Positions 34,563 through 43,014 of a stretch of 44,765 nt of DNA are shown piece after piece. Source of the DNA: Acetobacteraceae bacterium (lineage in GTDB: Bacteria > Pseudomonadota > Alphaproteobacteria > Acetobacterales > Acetobacteraceae); assembly GCA_031291795.1 (NCBI GenBank), contig JARLIJ010000245.1, positions 1 through 44,765 on the forward strand, read 5' to 3'. The notes beneath the pieces are model-generated. The model was not told the DNA's origin and searched no databases. It was given only the letters and a program-made list of their open reading frames with translations. The position numbers and the translations under genes were made by a program. Numbering within the stretch: position 1 is the first letter of the stretch; the number at the start of each line of letters is the position of its first letter.

Positions 34563-34583
34563 TCCCCGTTAATGGAACGGGGA
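34563..34583 (-). other. hairpin in the leader of the ClC gene
   Basis: TCCCCGTT, loop AATGG, AACGGGGA gives a perfect 8-bp stem about 32 bases before the preferred ATG at 34531. It may affect translation. The pattern of a fluoride riboswitch was looked for and not seen. The remaining gap to 34671 is AT-richer and probably holds the promoter. Confidence 0.4.
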
Positions 34584-34671
34584 TCGCCACCGATCAACAG
34601 CTCCAGGCTCGTTTAGGCGCTGTCTTTGGTAAAAAATCCGTTGATGAGCCGAAATGGCAGTAAAATTCGCC

Positions 34672-35667
34672 TCAGCCGGATAGCCCGCGTTCTGTCCGCG
34701 TCGCCGCCAGATCGTCCTCGATGAAGGCGCGGATCACGTCCACGAGCGGTTCATGCATGGCGAAACCCAGCGTTCGGGCGTGCAGGGTTTCGAATGCGGG
34801 CGGCCATGTGCCAACGATCGCGGCGATCGCCTTGTCCTCGACCCGCTGCACATGGCGGGAAGCACCGGGCTGAATTTCATCCAGGGCCTGCAGCAGATGG
34901 GCAATGGTCGTACTGATCCCTGGCGGATTGACGCTTCGGTCCAGTCCCATTGTCGTCGTGTCCATCGCGGCTGCGTGCAGCAGCCAATCGACTGCCCGGC
35001 GCGGACTGCACACCCAGGCCGCAAAATCGTCGCCCACCGGCAATTCGGTATCGAGGCCCAGCAACGGCTCCCGCACGATGGCCGAGAAGAAGGAACTGGC
35101 TGCCTTGTTCGGCCGGCCAGGACGCACGATGACCGTCGGCAGCCGGATCGACACGGCGTCCAGGAAGCCGCGGCGCGAGGCATCGGCCAGGATCAGCTCC
35201 GCGGCCGCCTTCTGCGCCCCGTAGCTGTTGCCGGGAACCTGGCGCGCGTCGTCCGGCAATGTGTCGGTCTGTGTCGCGCTGAAACTGGCGACCGAACTGG
35301 TAAATACCACGCGTGGCGGCTTGCCGCCGGCGGTCACCAGGCGCCGACAGGCATCGACCACCGCATCGGTGCCGCGCAGGTTGACACGCCGCCCCAGATC
35401 GTAGTCGGCCTCCGCCTGCGCGCTGACCACGGCGGCGAGGTGGAATACGACGTCCGTGCCCGGCGGGATCGCCGCTTCCGGCAGCTCGACCACGTCGCCG
35501 GCGAGCGCGGTCACCGGGAAACGGGCACCCGTCGGCTTCGGCGGTTCGACGACGTCGAACAGCGCCAACGCGGTCACTTCATTGCCGCCCAGCGTGCCCT
35601 TGCTCGCCAGTCGAGCGGCCAGCTTGCGGCCCAGGAACCCGCCGCCGCCCAGGATCGAAATCTTCAT
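34672..35667 (-). CDS. denD: NAD-dependent epimerase/dehydratase family protein (D-erythronate dehydrogenase-like)
   Basis: 331 residues from the ATG at 35667 (AAGGAGA at good spacing). Extended SDR: the Rossmann motif GGGGFLGR (residues 7-14), HLAAVVS, Ser in VFTSSVASF, and YGAQK with the catalytic Tyr/Lys. The pattern FDVVEPP at the second strand and YDLGRRVNLRGTDAV match the DenD group, which oxidises D-erythronate to 2-oxo-D-tetronate. The partner enzymes of that pathway (OtnC, OtnK, OtnI) are not visible, so the name is by family only. It is divergent from the ammonia-lyase gene with a 62-base shared promoter region. Confidence 0.83.
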   Translation of the reverse strand: MKISILGGGGFLGRKLAARLASKGTLGGNEVTALALFDVVEPPKPTGARFPVTALAGDVVELPEAAIPPGTDVVFHLAAVVSAQAEADYDLGRRVNLRGTDAVVDACRRLVTAGGKPPRVVFTSSVASFSATQTDTLPDDARQVPGNSYGAQKAAAELILADASRRGFLDAVSIRLPTVIVRPGRPNKAASSFFSAIVREPLLGLDTELPVGDDFAAWVCSPRRAVDWLLHAAAMDTTTMGLDRSVNPPGISTTIAHLLQALDEIQPGASRHVQRVEDKAIAAIVGTWPPAFETLHARTLGFAMHEPLVDVIRAFIEDDLAATRTERGLSG

Positions 35668-35729
35668 GCTGGTTCTCCTTCTCGCAGACGACGATTGCAC
35701 CGCACGTGGAGCCGGTCCACGGTCGGGGG

Positions 35730-36890
35730 ATGCTTGGTCCGCATCCGTTCAGCCTGTTTGTCAATCCCCGCCTCGGCACCCCGGGGGTGGTCGTGCTGCC
35801 CGCTGCCGGCTTTCGCCGTGCCAAGGCGGAGATCACCAGTTGGGCCGGTTACGCGCCGACGCCATTGCGCGACCTGCCGGAGATCGCTCACGCTGCCGGG
35901 ATCGGCGTGCTGCGGCTGAAGGACGAGGCGTCGCGCTTTGGCCTCGGCAGCTTCAAGGCGCTGGGCGGTGCTTACGCGGTGGCCAACCTGCTCGCCAGCG
36001 AACTGGCGCGGCGCGGCGTGGCAGCGGCCGCGACCTCCACCGAACTCGCCGCGGGTCTGCACCTCGAAGCCACCCATGCGATCACCGTCACCTGCGCCAC
36101 CGACGGCAACCACGGCCGTTCGGTTGCCTGGGGCGCACAGCGCTTCCATGCGCGCTGCGTCATTTTCGTGCACCAGGCGGTCAGTCCGGGGCGGATCGAT
36201 GCCATCGCGCAGTACGGCGCCGAAGTCCGCCGCGTCCCCGGCACGTACGACGACGCCGTGCGGGAAGCCGCTCGGCAAGCCAAGGCGAATGGCTGGTTCG
36301 TGGTGTCCGATACCTCCTATCCTGGCTACACCGAAGTGCCGCGCGACGTCATGCAAGGCTACCGGCTGATGGCCGACGAGGCCGCCGACCAATGGCGTGG
36401 CGAGCCGCCCACGCATGTCTTCATGCAAGGCGGCGTCGGCGGGGCGGCTGCTGCCGTGTCTGTGCAGCTGCGCGCCCGGTTTACCCCGGCGCCTGCCCTG
36501 GTTGTGGTGGAGCCCGACCGCGCCGCCTGCCTGCTGGCAAGCGCGGAACTGGGCGAGCCGACCGCGGTTCCCGGCGATCTGGACACGATCATGGCCGGCC
36601 TGGCGTGCGGCGAGCCCAGCCTGCTCGCCTGGCAGGAACTGGACCGGGCAACGACCGCGTTCATGGCGGTGCCCGACGAAGCGGCGATCGCCTGCATGAA
36701 GCTGCTGGCGGCACATGGCATCGTCGCCGGCGAGTCCGGCGTGGCGGGATTGGCCGGTTGCTTGCTGGCGGTCGCGGACCAGGCCGCGTGCGCGACGCTC
36801 GCGCTGGGGTCCCGGAGCCGGGTCTTGCTGTTTAGTACCGAAGGCGCAACCGACCCTGCACTTTACGACCTGTTGGTCCACTCACGCTAA
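35730..36890 (+). CDS. dpaL: diaminopropionate ammonia-lyase
   Basis: PLP fold-type II enzyme converting 2,3-diaminopropionate to pyruvate and ammonia. 386 residues from the ATG at 35730; a GTG at 35706 is also possible. The PLP Lys is in FGLGSFKALGGAYAV (K76), and the N-terminal PLSLF-like motif is here PFSLFVNPRL. TCATDGNHGRSVAWGA holds the Asn/Gly cofactor-binding loop, and GGVGGAAAAV is the phosphate-binding loop. DTSYPGYTEVPRDVMQGY is specific to this family against threonine dehydratase. Divergent from denD. Confidence 0.92.
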   Translation: MLGPHPFSLFVNPRLGTPGVVVLPAAGFRRAKAEITSWAGYAPTPLRDLPEIAHAAGIGVLRLKDEASRFGLGSFKALGGAYAVANLLASELARRGVAAAATSTELAAGLHLEATHAITVTCATDGNHGRSVAWGAQRFHARCVIFVHQAVSPGRIDAIAQYGAEVRRVPGTYDDAVREAARQAKANGWFVVSDTSYPGYTEVPRDVMQGYRLMADEAADQWRGEPPTHVFMQGGVGGAAAAVSVQLRARFTPAPALVVVEPDRAACLLASAELGEPTAVPGDLDTIMAGLACGEPSLLAWQELDRATTAFMAVPDEAAIACMKLLAAHGIVAGESGVAGLAGCLLAVADQAACATLALGSRSRVLLFSTEGATDPALYDLLVHSR

Positions 36891-37001
36891 AGTCACAGTA
36901 TTTTCAGTTAGTTGGTGGGTTTGTGATACAGACCTCACGGAAATCAATACCCGCGACGCGCGTTTGTGCTATGGTGCTCGACAGTTAACGGAGCGAAAGC
37001 G

Positions 37002-37526
37002 ATGCGCGCGCGATGGCCCGTCTTCGCCGCCTTGCTGGCGGTAGGTGCGACTTATGTCGCGTATCCTTACTATACGCTGTATCGCCTCGGAGAGGCGATC
37101 CGCCACGGCGACTCCGTCACTTTGCAGGCCTTCGTAGACTGGCCGTCGGTGCGGGAGGGCATCAAGGAAGACATTTGCGACCTGGTGCTGGACGATCCGG
37201 CCGATGCAAGCCGAAGCGCGGGCCTACCTCCGTTCGGTGCCTCGTTTGTGCGCGGCATCACGTCGAACTCGATCGACCGGGCGGTCACGCCGGAGGCGCT
37301 GGTGGCAGCAGTCAGTACGCCCGCTCAGCGGCCCGCCGTCGATGCCGGCGCAGATGTTCATGTGGACTGGGCTTTTTTCGACGACCTCACCGACTTCACC
37401 GTCAGCCTCAAGGCCCCCGGCCAGGCAAATCCGATCCGCCTCCAGATGCAGTTGCGTGACGCGCAGTGGCGGGTGCGTCGGGTGTGGCTGCCGGCCGATC
37501 TGCTGCAGGCAAGCGCGAAAACCTGA
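37002..37526 (+). CDS. DUF2939 family protein
   Basis: 174 residues from the ATG at 37002 (GGAG upstream). An N-terminal membrane helix (FAALLAVGATYVAYPYYTLYRL) is followed by AIRHGDSVTLQAFVDWPSVREGIKEDI, the characteristic start of DUF2939. A small mixed domain follows, ending LRDAQWRVRRVWLP. Probably membrane-anchored with the domain in the periplasm. Function unknown. It stands alone, between the ammonia-lyase and a palindromic mobile-type element. Confidence 0.82.
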   Translation: MRARWPVFAALLAVGATYVAYPYYTLYRLGEAIRHGDSVTLQAFVDWPSVREGIKEDICDLVLDDPADASRSAGLPPFGASFVRGITSNSIDRAVTPEALVAAVSTPAQRPAVDAGADVHVDWAFFDDLTDFTVSLKAPGQANPIRLQMQLRDAQWRVRRVWLPADLLQASAKT

Positions 37527-37668
37527 CATTCTCCGGCCGGACCTGACCCAGTCGCACTGACCGCCGATCAGCAGCACTGGGAGATCAGCAGCCCCGGAGG
37601 ATCAGCCGCACGGGGCCGGCCCGCACGGCACTGGCCGCGACGGGTTCGACGGCCCCGCCGCAGGTGTC
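37527..37668. other. intergenic DNA between DUF2939 gene and palindromic element
   Basis: About 140 bases without a gene. A stop-free minus-strand frame (stop at 37585-37587) runs into the palindromic element but has no ATG or ribosome site. Nothing else recognised. Confidence 0.4.
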
Positions 37669-37862
37669 ATACCAAACCGTCGTTGAGACCGACTCAACCG
37701 ACTCATAGGTTGCGGCGGCAGTAACGCCTCCCTCTCCCCTTGAGGGAGAGGGCTGGGGTGAGGGGGCGTACCACCACCACCAGCGGTGCGGCTTGCCCCC
37801 TCACCCCGCCCCTCTCCCTCAAGGGGAGAGGGAGAAGTGTCATTCTCTACGGCGGTTGGTAT
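37669..37862. mobile_element. MITE-like palindromic element abutting purH
   Basis: 194 bases. The imperfect terminal inverted repeats are ATACCAAACCGTCGTTGAGA at 37669-37688 and its counterpart TCTCTACGGCGGTTGGTAT at 37844-37862. Inside are two longer arms (37727-37767 and 37795-37835), near-perfect complements of about 40 bases, each containing its own small palindrome (CTCTCCC..TTGAG..GGGAGAG type). The centre (37768-37794) is unpaired. There is no coding capacity for a transposase. The right end runs into the TGA of purH. Confidence 0.75.
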
Positions 37863-39436
37863 CAGTGCCGGAAATGCCGCATGCCGGTGAATACCATTGC
37901 GACGCCAGCTGCGTCCGCGGCCGCGATCACCTCGGCATCGCGGATGGATCCCCCTGGCTGGATCACGGCCGTGGCGCCCGCCGCGACGGCTGTCTCCAGG
38001 CCGTCCGCGAACGGAAAGAACGCATCGGAGGCCACGACGCTGCCCTCGGTCAAACGGCCGGACAGGCCGGCTGCTTTGGCTGCTTCCTCACTTTTCCAGG
38101 CAGCGATGCGCGCGGAGTCCACGCGATTGGGCTGGCCGGCGCCGATCCCCACCGTCGCGCCGTCCTTTGCGTATACTATTGCGTTCGACCTGACATGCTT
38201 GCAGACGCGGAAGGCGAACAGCAGGTCGGCCAGCTCCGCGTCGGTCGGCGCGCGCCGGGTGACGCATTTCAGGTCGGCCACGGTGATCCGGCCGGCGTCG
38301 CGGGTCTGCGCCAGGAAACCGCCGGACAGGCTGCGGAAGGTCAGCCCTGGGGCCGTCGGGTCGGGCAGGCCGCCGGTCAGCAGCAGCCGCAGGTTCTTCT
38401 TGCGGGTCAGGGCCGCGCGGGCGTCGGCGTCGGCGTCCGGCGCGATGATCACCTCGGTGAAGATCGCCGCGATCTTGGCCGCCGCCGCGCCATCCAGCGT
38501 GCGGTTGACCGCGACGATGCCGCCGAACGGCGAAACCGGGTCGCAGCGGAACGCGAGGTCCCAGGCCTCGGCCAATGAGGCGGCACTCGCCACGCCGCAG
38601 GGATTGGCATGCTTGATGATCGCGATGGTCGGGCCGTCGAACTCGGCCACACATTCGAACGCCGCATCGGTGTCGTTCAGGTTGTTGTAGGACAGCTCCT
38701 TGCCCTGCACCTGCTCCGCGGTGGCGACGCCGCGGCGCGTGCCGTTGACGTAGAATCCGGCGGATTGATGCGGGTTTTCGCCGTAGCGCAGCGTCTGCCG
38801 CAATGTCCCGGCCACGGCCAGACGATGCGGGAACGTCTCCTGCCGCTGTTCGGCGAACCAGGCGGCGATCGCCGCGTCATAGGCTGCGGTGCGTGCATAA
38901 GCCTCGCCCGCCAGTTGCCGCCGTAGTGCCAAGGTGGTGCCGCCATGGGCCGCGAGCTCCGCCAGCACCGCCTCATATTGGCTGGGCTCCGTCAGCACCA
39001 CGACGAAATCATGGTTCTTCGCGGCCGCGCGGATCAGCGCCGGACCGCCGATGTCGATGTTCTCCACGCACTCGGGCGGCGCCGCACCCTTCGCGACCGT
39101 GGCCTCGAACGGATAGAGGTTCGACACCAGCAGGTCGATCGGCGCGATGCCATGCTGCTCCATCTGTGCCACATGCTCCGGCACGTCGCGGCGGCCCAGC
39201 AGCCCGCCATGGATCTGCGGCACCAGCGTCTTGACGCGGCCATCCAGGATCTCGGGGAAGCCGGTGTGTTCGGAGACTTCCTTCACCGGCACGCCCGCGT
39301 CACGCAGCGCACGGGCGGAGCCGCCGGTCGACAGGATCTCCACGCCGCGCGCCGCCAGGGCCTGCGCGAACGGCACGAGTCCCGCCTTGTCGGACACGGA
39401 AATCAGCGCGCGGCGGACGATGACGATGTCGGTCAT
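37862..39436 (-). CDS. purH: bifunctional AICAR transformylase/IMP cyclohydrolase
   Basis: Last two steps of purine biosynthesis: formylation of AICAR with 10-formyl-THF and closure to IMP. 524 residues, the family length, from the ATG at 39436; the longer open frame to 40432 overlaps the glycosyltransferase gene and is an artefact. N-terminal IMP cyclohydrolase domain: [49 protein letters not shown]-terminal AICAR transformylase domain: [25 protein letters not shown] (catalytic Lys-His), [12 protein letters not shown] and PGGSIRD. Its TGA lies in the end of the palindromic element. Confidence 0.97.
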   Translation of the reverse strand: MTDIVIVRRALISVSDKAGLVPFAQALAARGVEILSTGGSARALRDAGVPVKEVSEHTGFPEILDGRVKTLVPQIHGGLLGRRDVPEHVAQMEQHGIAPIDLLVSNLYPFEATVAKGAAPPECVENIDIGGPALIRAAAKNHDFVVVLTEPSQYEAVLAELAAHGGTTLALRRQLAGEAYARTAAYDAAIAAWFAEQRQETFPHRLAVAGTLRQTLRYGENPHQSAGFYVNGTRRGVATAEQVQGKELSYNNLNDTDAAFECVAEFDGPTIAIIKHANPCGVASAASLAEAWDLAFRCDPVSPFGGIVAVNRTLDGAAAAKIAAIFTEVIIAPDADADARAALTRKKNLRLLLTGGLPDPTAPGLTFRSLSGGFLAQTRDAGRITVADLKCVTRRAPTDAELADLLFAFRVCKHVRSNAIVYAKDGATVGIGAGQPNRVDSARIAAWKSEEAAKAAGLSGRLTEGSVVASDAFFPFADGLETAVAAGATAVIQPGGSIRDAEVIAAADAAGVAMVFTGMRHFRH

Positions 39437-39522
39437 GGCAAACAACCCCAAAGCAAGCGCGACCGGATAGACCTGCGCAGGCCCCGGCTCAAGCAGGGAT
39501 GGTCGTCTCGCGAGGAACGGGA

Positions 39523-40626
39523 TCAGAGTCCGAGCAGGTCCAGGGTGCGGTTGAGCACCTTGGCTTCGTCGTAGCGGTCCAGCGCCCGCTCGCGGCCGGC
39601 GGCGCCCATGCGCGCTCGCAATGACGGATCGTGCACCAGCCGCCCAAGCGCCGCTACCAGTGCTGCGGCGTCTCCGGCCGGCACCAGCAGCCCGGTCGCC
39701 TCGGGCACCACCTGTTCGGCCGGGCCGCGCACGGCGGCAGCGACCACCGGCAGGCCGGCCAGCATCGCCTCGATCACCGACATCGGCAGGCCCTCGAAGC
39801 GGCTTGGCAGCGCAAAGATGTCCGCCGCCGCCATCAGGTCCGCGACGTCCTCGCGGTACCCCAGCAGCCGCAGCCGCTCGCCCAGGCCGGCGTCGCGCAG
39901 CAGAGCGCCCATATCCGGGCCGCGGTCCGAGGGCAGCCGTTCGCCCACCACCCAGAGCGCCGCATCGGGGACGGATTGCATCGCCGCCGCCAGTTCGGGG
40001 TAGCCCTTGTGCCAAACGAGCCGCGACACGGCGAGCACCACGACAGTCCCATCCGTGGCCCCAAGTGCCGCTCGGACGCGCGCGCGCGTCGCCGGATCGG
40101 GCCGGAAACGCGCCGGATCGCGGCCATTTCCGACCGCCACGGCCCGCCCGTGGATGTGCAGGCGCCGCGCATCCTGCGCTTCGGCCTCGCTGACGGTGAG
40201 GAACGGGCCGGTCACCCGCGCCGCCACCCACTCCATCGCGAAGCCCACCAGCGCACGCGGCCGGGAGCCGGGGAAATTGAACCAGAACCCATGGCAGGTG
40301 TACGCGATATGCGGGACGCCGACCCACCATGCGGCCATGCGGGCAAGAAAGCCGCTGATCGGCATATGGGCATGCACGAGGTCCGGCCGTTCGGTGCGGA
40401 ACAGCCGCACCAGGGCGCGAAAAGCCCGCCAATGCGCCAGCGGCGACACCCGGCGCTCGAGCGGCAGGCCGACCACGCGGAACCCTTCGGCGCGCGCCAC
40501 CGCCAACAGCTTCCCTTCTGCACAGGCGCCGATCACCTCATGCCCGCGGGCCCGCGCCGCGCGCATCAGCGGCAGCAGGAAGTGCCGCAACGAGAAATCG
40601 ACGTTGGTGATCTCGATTATTTTCAA
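39523..40626 (-). CDS. GT4-family glycosyltransferase
   Basis: Retaining GT-B glycosyltransferase, 367 residues. N-terminal domain: [24 protein letters not shown], and [17 protein letters not shown]. Nucleotide-sugar domain: [19 protein letters not shown], then the E-x7-E signature in [22 protein letters not shown]. It is similar to the enzymes that build polysaccharide or lipid-linked chains. It sits between a heparinase II/III-like gene and purH, where other genomes of this group often have no such gene (from memory, not checked). The gene begins 24 bases after the heparinase-like stop. Confidence 0.92.
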   Translation of the reverse strand: MKIIEITNVDFSLRHFLLPLMRAARARGHEVIGACAEGKLLAVARAEGFRVVGLPLERRVSPLAHWRAFRALVRLFRTERPDLVHAHMPISGFLARMAAWWVGVPHIAYTCHGFWFNFPGSRPRALVGFAMEWVAARVTGPFLTVSEAEAQDARRLHIHGRAVAVGNGRDPARFRPDPATRARVRAALGATDGTVVVLAVSRLVWHKGYPELAAAMQSVPDAALWVVGERLPSDRGPDMGALLRDAGLGERLRLLGYREDVADLMAAADIFALPSRFEGLPMSVIEAMLAGLPVVAAAVRGPAEQVVPEATGLLVPAGDAAALVAALGRLVHDPSLRARMGAAGRERALDRYDEAKVLNRTLDLLGL

Positions 40627-40650
40627 GGCGGTATCTTCAACCCGCGGCCG

Positions 40651-42258
40651 TCAGCCGACCTTGCTGATCGCCCACTTGACCTGCTGGGGGCCGTCCGGCG
40701 TGCCGGTCAACACCACCTGCTCGCTGCGCCGGGGTTCGGAGCCGCCGAGGTAGATGCTCTCCTCCAGGGACATCTGCGCGCCGTCGGCCCGCAGGCGCCA
40801 GCCGCCGCCGGTCCGCAGGCGCAGCAGCACGGCCTCGCGGTCCTGCTGCAGGCTGGCAGTCACGTCCGGATGCAGGTGGAAGCGCAGAGTGAAGGGCTGC
40901 GGGTTGGGCGCTTCGACCACGTCCTCGCCGCGGATATCCTCGCCGCTTTCGGCCATATAGAGGCTGCGGTGATGCACCGCGCCGAACAGCTTGCGCCAGC
41001 CGTCGTGATGCGCTTCCAGCCAATGGGCGCCGTTCGCCTCCTGCCGCTGGGCCTTCACCTCTTCCGGCCGGCGGCCCAGCCCGTCGGGTTTCAGCTCGCT
41101 GCTGTTGACGTCGGAGACCACGAGGGTCGAGTGCGCCGCGGTGGCACGCATCGCCTCCCGCCATTCGGATGGGCCGACCGGGAAGGCGCCGCAATTGACG
41201 ATCAGGCGTTCGCGGCCGATCGACAGCTCCATCGAGAGCGTGCCGGCATGGGCATTGCGGTCGACGCCGGCGGGCGGTGGCACGCCGCAATCCACGATCA
41301 GCACGCTGCGCCCGGCCTGCAGGCGCTGGAAGCCGCCATCGACCAAGGAGGACGGGCCGCGGCCGCCACGCCCGGCCTGGGTCAGCACCAGATCGATCAG
41401 GGTGCCGCTTTCTTCCTTGCTGCCGTTGAACAGGGCCAGGCCGCCGTCACCATGGCGCATCACGCGCAGGGCCGGCGCCATGCGCTCGATTGCGTTGGTC
41501 AGGGCGGCTGGTGGCTGGGTCTGCGAGGCCTGCAGCAAAGCGCGGATTTCCGTCAGATCCTGCAGGGCGGCGAGCTGCGCGGCGGGACTGCGCTCCACGT
41601 GGCAGCCATCCGGCAGCACCTGGCGGGTGATCTCCTGCGGCAGGAACCGCAGGGCGCGGGTCAGGAACCCGGCGTGGTCCGGCAGCGCGACCGCGGCGGC
41701 GATCAAGCCTTTCAGCGCGGTCAGGGCGCGCTCGTCGATTTCCTCGGACGGCAGGGCAGCGGACAGACTGCGGGCGTCCGATACCAGCCGCGCCATCAGG
41801 CGCTGGCGGAACGGGTCGTCGGCGGTGGAGGCGAAGAAGTCGTAATGGCCGAGCCAGGCGGTGATGCGGGCGCCGACGATATCCGGGCGATGGGCGATGG
41901 TGTCGTTGACGGAGCCATTGATCCAGTCGGCGACCAAGGCGCGGGCCCGCAGCCGTGCCGCATCGGTGCCGAGGGCGCGCAGGTCCCGCAGCCAGGTGAA
42001 GCTGTGGGCGGCGGCGCGCAGCAGCGGTGGACCCGAGGCATCGCCCCAGCCGCCTTGCTTCAGCGTCCGGACGGCGCCGCAAAGCTCCAGCTCGCCTTTC
42101 AGCAGCCGCGCACCGCGGCCGGGGTCGCCGGGCCAGGGATCGCGCACCGGCAAGGCCGGCGCGTCGGGTACGCGGGACATGCGAAAGCTGGGCAGGCGGG
42201 CCATTGCGCGGCGTGCGTCGCGCAGCCAGCGCCGAGGGTCGGTGCCGCTGCCGCTCAT
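40651..42258 (-). CDS. heparinase II/III-like polysaccharide lyase family protein
   Basis: 535 residues from the ATG at 42258, which overlaps the rpe stop as ATGA; the open frame to 42828 is an artefact over rpe. An N-terminal alpha-toroid part (SFTWLRDLRALGTDAARLRARALVADWI, AWLGHYDFFAS) is followed by the C-terminal beta-sandwich of the heparinase II/III family (GGFQRLQAGRSVLIVDCG, AHAGTLSMELSIGRERLIVNCG, AHSTLVVSDVNSSEL). No signal peptide is visible. Members of this cluster are widespread in alphaproteobacteria but their substrate is unknown; a role in envelope polysaccharide is inference. Confidence 0.9.
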   Translation of the reverse strand: MSGSGTDPRRWLRDARRAMARLPSFRMSRVPDAPALPVRDPWPGDPGRGARLLKGELELCGAVRTLKQGGWGDASGPPLLRAAAHSFTWLRDLRALGTDAARLRARALVADWINGSVNDTIAHRPDIVGARITAWLGHYDFFASTADDPFRQRLMARLVSDARSLSAALPSEEIDERALTALKGLIAAAVALPDHAGFLTRALRFLPQEITRQVLPDGCHVERSPAAQLAALQDLTEIRALLQASQTQPPAALTNAIERMAPALRVMRHGDGGLALFNGSKEESGTLIDLVLTQAGRGGRGPSSLVDGGFQRLQAGRSVLIVDCGVPPPAGVDRNAHAGTLSMELSIGRERLIVNCGAFPVGPSEWREAMRATAAHSTLVVSDVNSSELKPDGLGRRPEEVKAQRQEANGAHWLEAHHDGWRKLFGAVHHRSLYMAESGEDIRGEDVVEAPNPQPFTLRFHLHPDVTASLQQDREAVLLRLRTGGGWRLRADGAQMSLEESIYLGGSEPRRSEQVVLTGTPDGPQQVKWAISKVG

Positions 42259-42935
42259 GAGGGCATCGCCGGGCCGCGCAGGGCGGCAATGGCGGCGGCG
42301 TAGTCTGCTGCGCCGAACACTGCGGTGCCTGCGATCAGCGTGTCGGCGCCGGCGGCGATGGCGTGGGGGGCGGTTGCCGGAGTGATTCCGCCGTCGGCCG
42401 CCAGGGCGATCGGCTTGTCGCCGCCGTCGATCCATTGGCGGAGCGCCGCGATTTTGGCGAGTTGCGACGACAGGAATCTTTGGCCGCCGAAGCCGGGATT
42501 GACCGACATCACCAGGACGATGTCGACCAGGTCGCGCACCCACGCGATCGTATCCAACGATGTGGCCGGGTTCAGCACGACTCCAGCCCGTTTGCCCAGC
42601 GAACGGATGAGCTGGAGCGAACGGTGGAGATGCGCCCCGGCCTCGGGATGCAGCGAAATATGGTCGGCACCGGCCTCGGCGAAGGCAGCGATATAGGGAT
42701 CGACCGGGGCAATCATGAGGTGCACGTCGAACGGCAGCTTCGTGTGCCGGCGGAGGGCTGCCAGCACGAGCGGGCCGAAACTCAGATTGGGGACGAAATG
42801 GCCATCCATGATGTCGAGGTGCAGCCAATCGGCGCCGGCAGCCTCGATCGCCGCGACCTCATCCCTGAGGCGCGCAAAATCGGCCGCGAGGAGGCTGGGG
42901 GCGATCGTGATACGCCGGGCGGTCGTCGAAGGCAT
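42255..42935 (-). CDS. rpe: ribulose-phosphate 3-epimerase
   Basis: Interconverts ribulose 5-phosphate and xylulose 5-phosphate in the pentose phosphate and Calvin cycles. 226 residues from the ATG at 42935; an ATG at 42968 adds 11 residues. TIM barrel with IAPSLLAADFARL, WLHLDIMDGHFVPNLSFGP (metal-binding His/Asp), VHLM, VMSVNPGFGGQ and LAADGGI with the second metal Asp. Overlaps the heparinase-like gene by four bases. The hairpin at 42967-42989 lies upstream, between rsmB and rpe. Confidence 0.96.
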   Translation of the reverse strand: MPSTTARRITIAPSLLAADFARLRDEVAAIEAAGADWLHLDIMDGHFVPNLSFGPLVLAALRRHTKLPFDVHLMIAPVDPYIAAFAEAGADHISLHPEAGAHLHRSLQLIRSLGKRAGVVLNPATSLDTIAWVRDLVDIVLVMSVNPGFGGQRFLSSQLAKIAALRQWIDGGDKPIALAADGGITPATAPHAIAAGADTLIAGTAVFGAADYAAAIAALRGPAMPS

Positions 42936-42966
42936 GAATGGTTCTAGACAGCGGTTGCGAAGCTGC

Positions 42967-42989
42967 ACAAGGCCGCAACGTGGCCTTGT
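42967..42989 (-). other. hairpin between rsmB and rpe
   Basis: ACAAGGCC, 7-base loop, GGCCTTGT: a perfect 8-bp stem, 25 bases after the rsmB stop and 31 bases before the rpe ATG. There is no U-tract. It may modulate readthrough or protect transcript ends. Confidence 0.45.
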
Positions 42990-43014
42990 CGTTCACGCTG
43001 CCGAAGGACGCGCG

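Noticed and set aside
34532-34671. Fluoride riboswitch before the ClC gene
   Set aside because: ClC-F genes often carry one, but the conserved GGNGAUGG...CC core is not present; only a simple 8-bp hairpin is seen.
37585-37806. Minus-strand stop-free frame (contains WYDTCGGAVEPVAAS) through the palindromic element
   Set aside because: No start codon or ribosome site, and most of it is the element itself; probably chance.
37862-40432. purH as an 856-residue fusion
   Set aside because: The extra N-terminal part is an out-of-frame reading of the glycosyltransferase gene; the true purH start at 39436 gives the normal family length.
39631-42303. Long plus-strand open frame of 890 codons (also 719 codons at 32504-34663 and 659 codons at 6286-8265)
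   Set aside because: Each lies exactly opposite well-identified genes; high GC leaves the antisense frames open. They are His/Arg/Gln-rich with no motifs and no ribosome sites.
40651-42828. Heparinase-like protein with a 190-residue N-terminal extension
   Set aside because: The extension is a shifted reading of rpe; the ATG at 42258 overlaps the rpe stop in the usual ATGA way.
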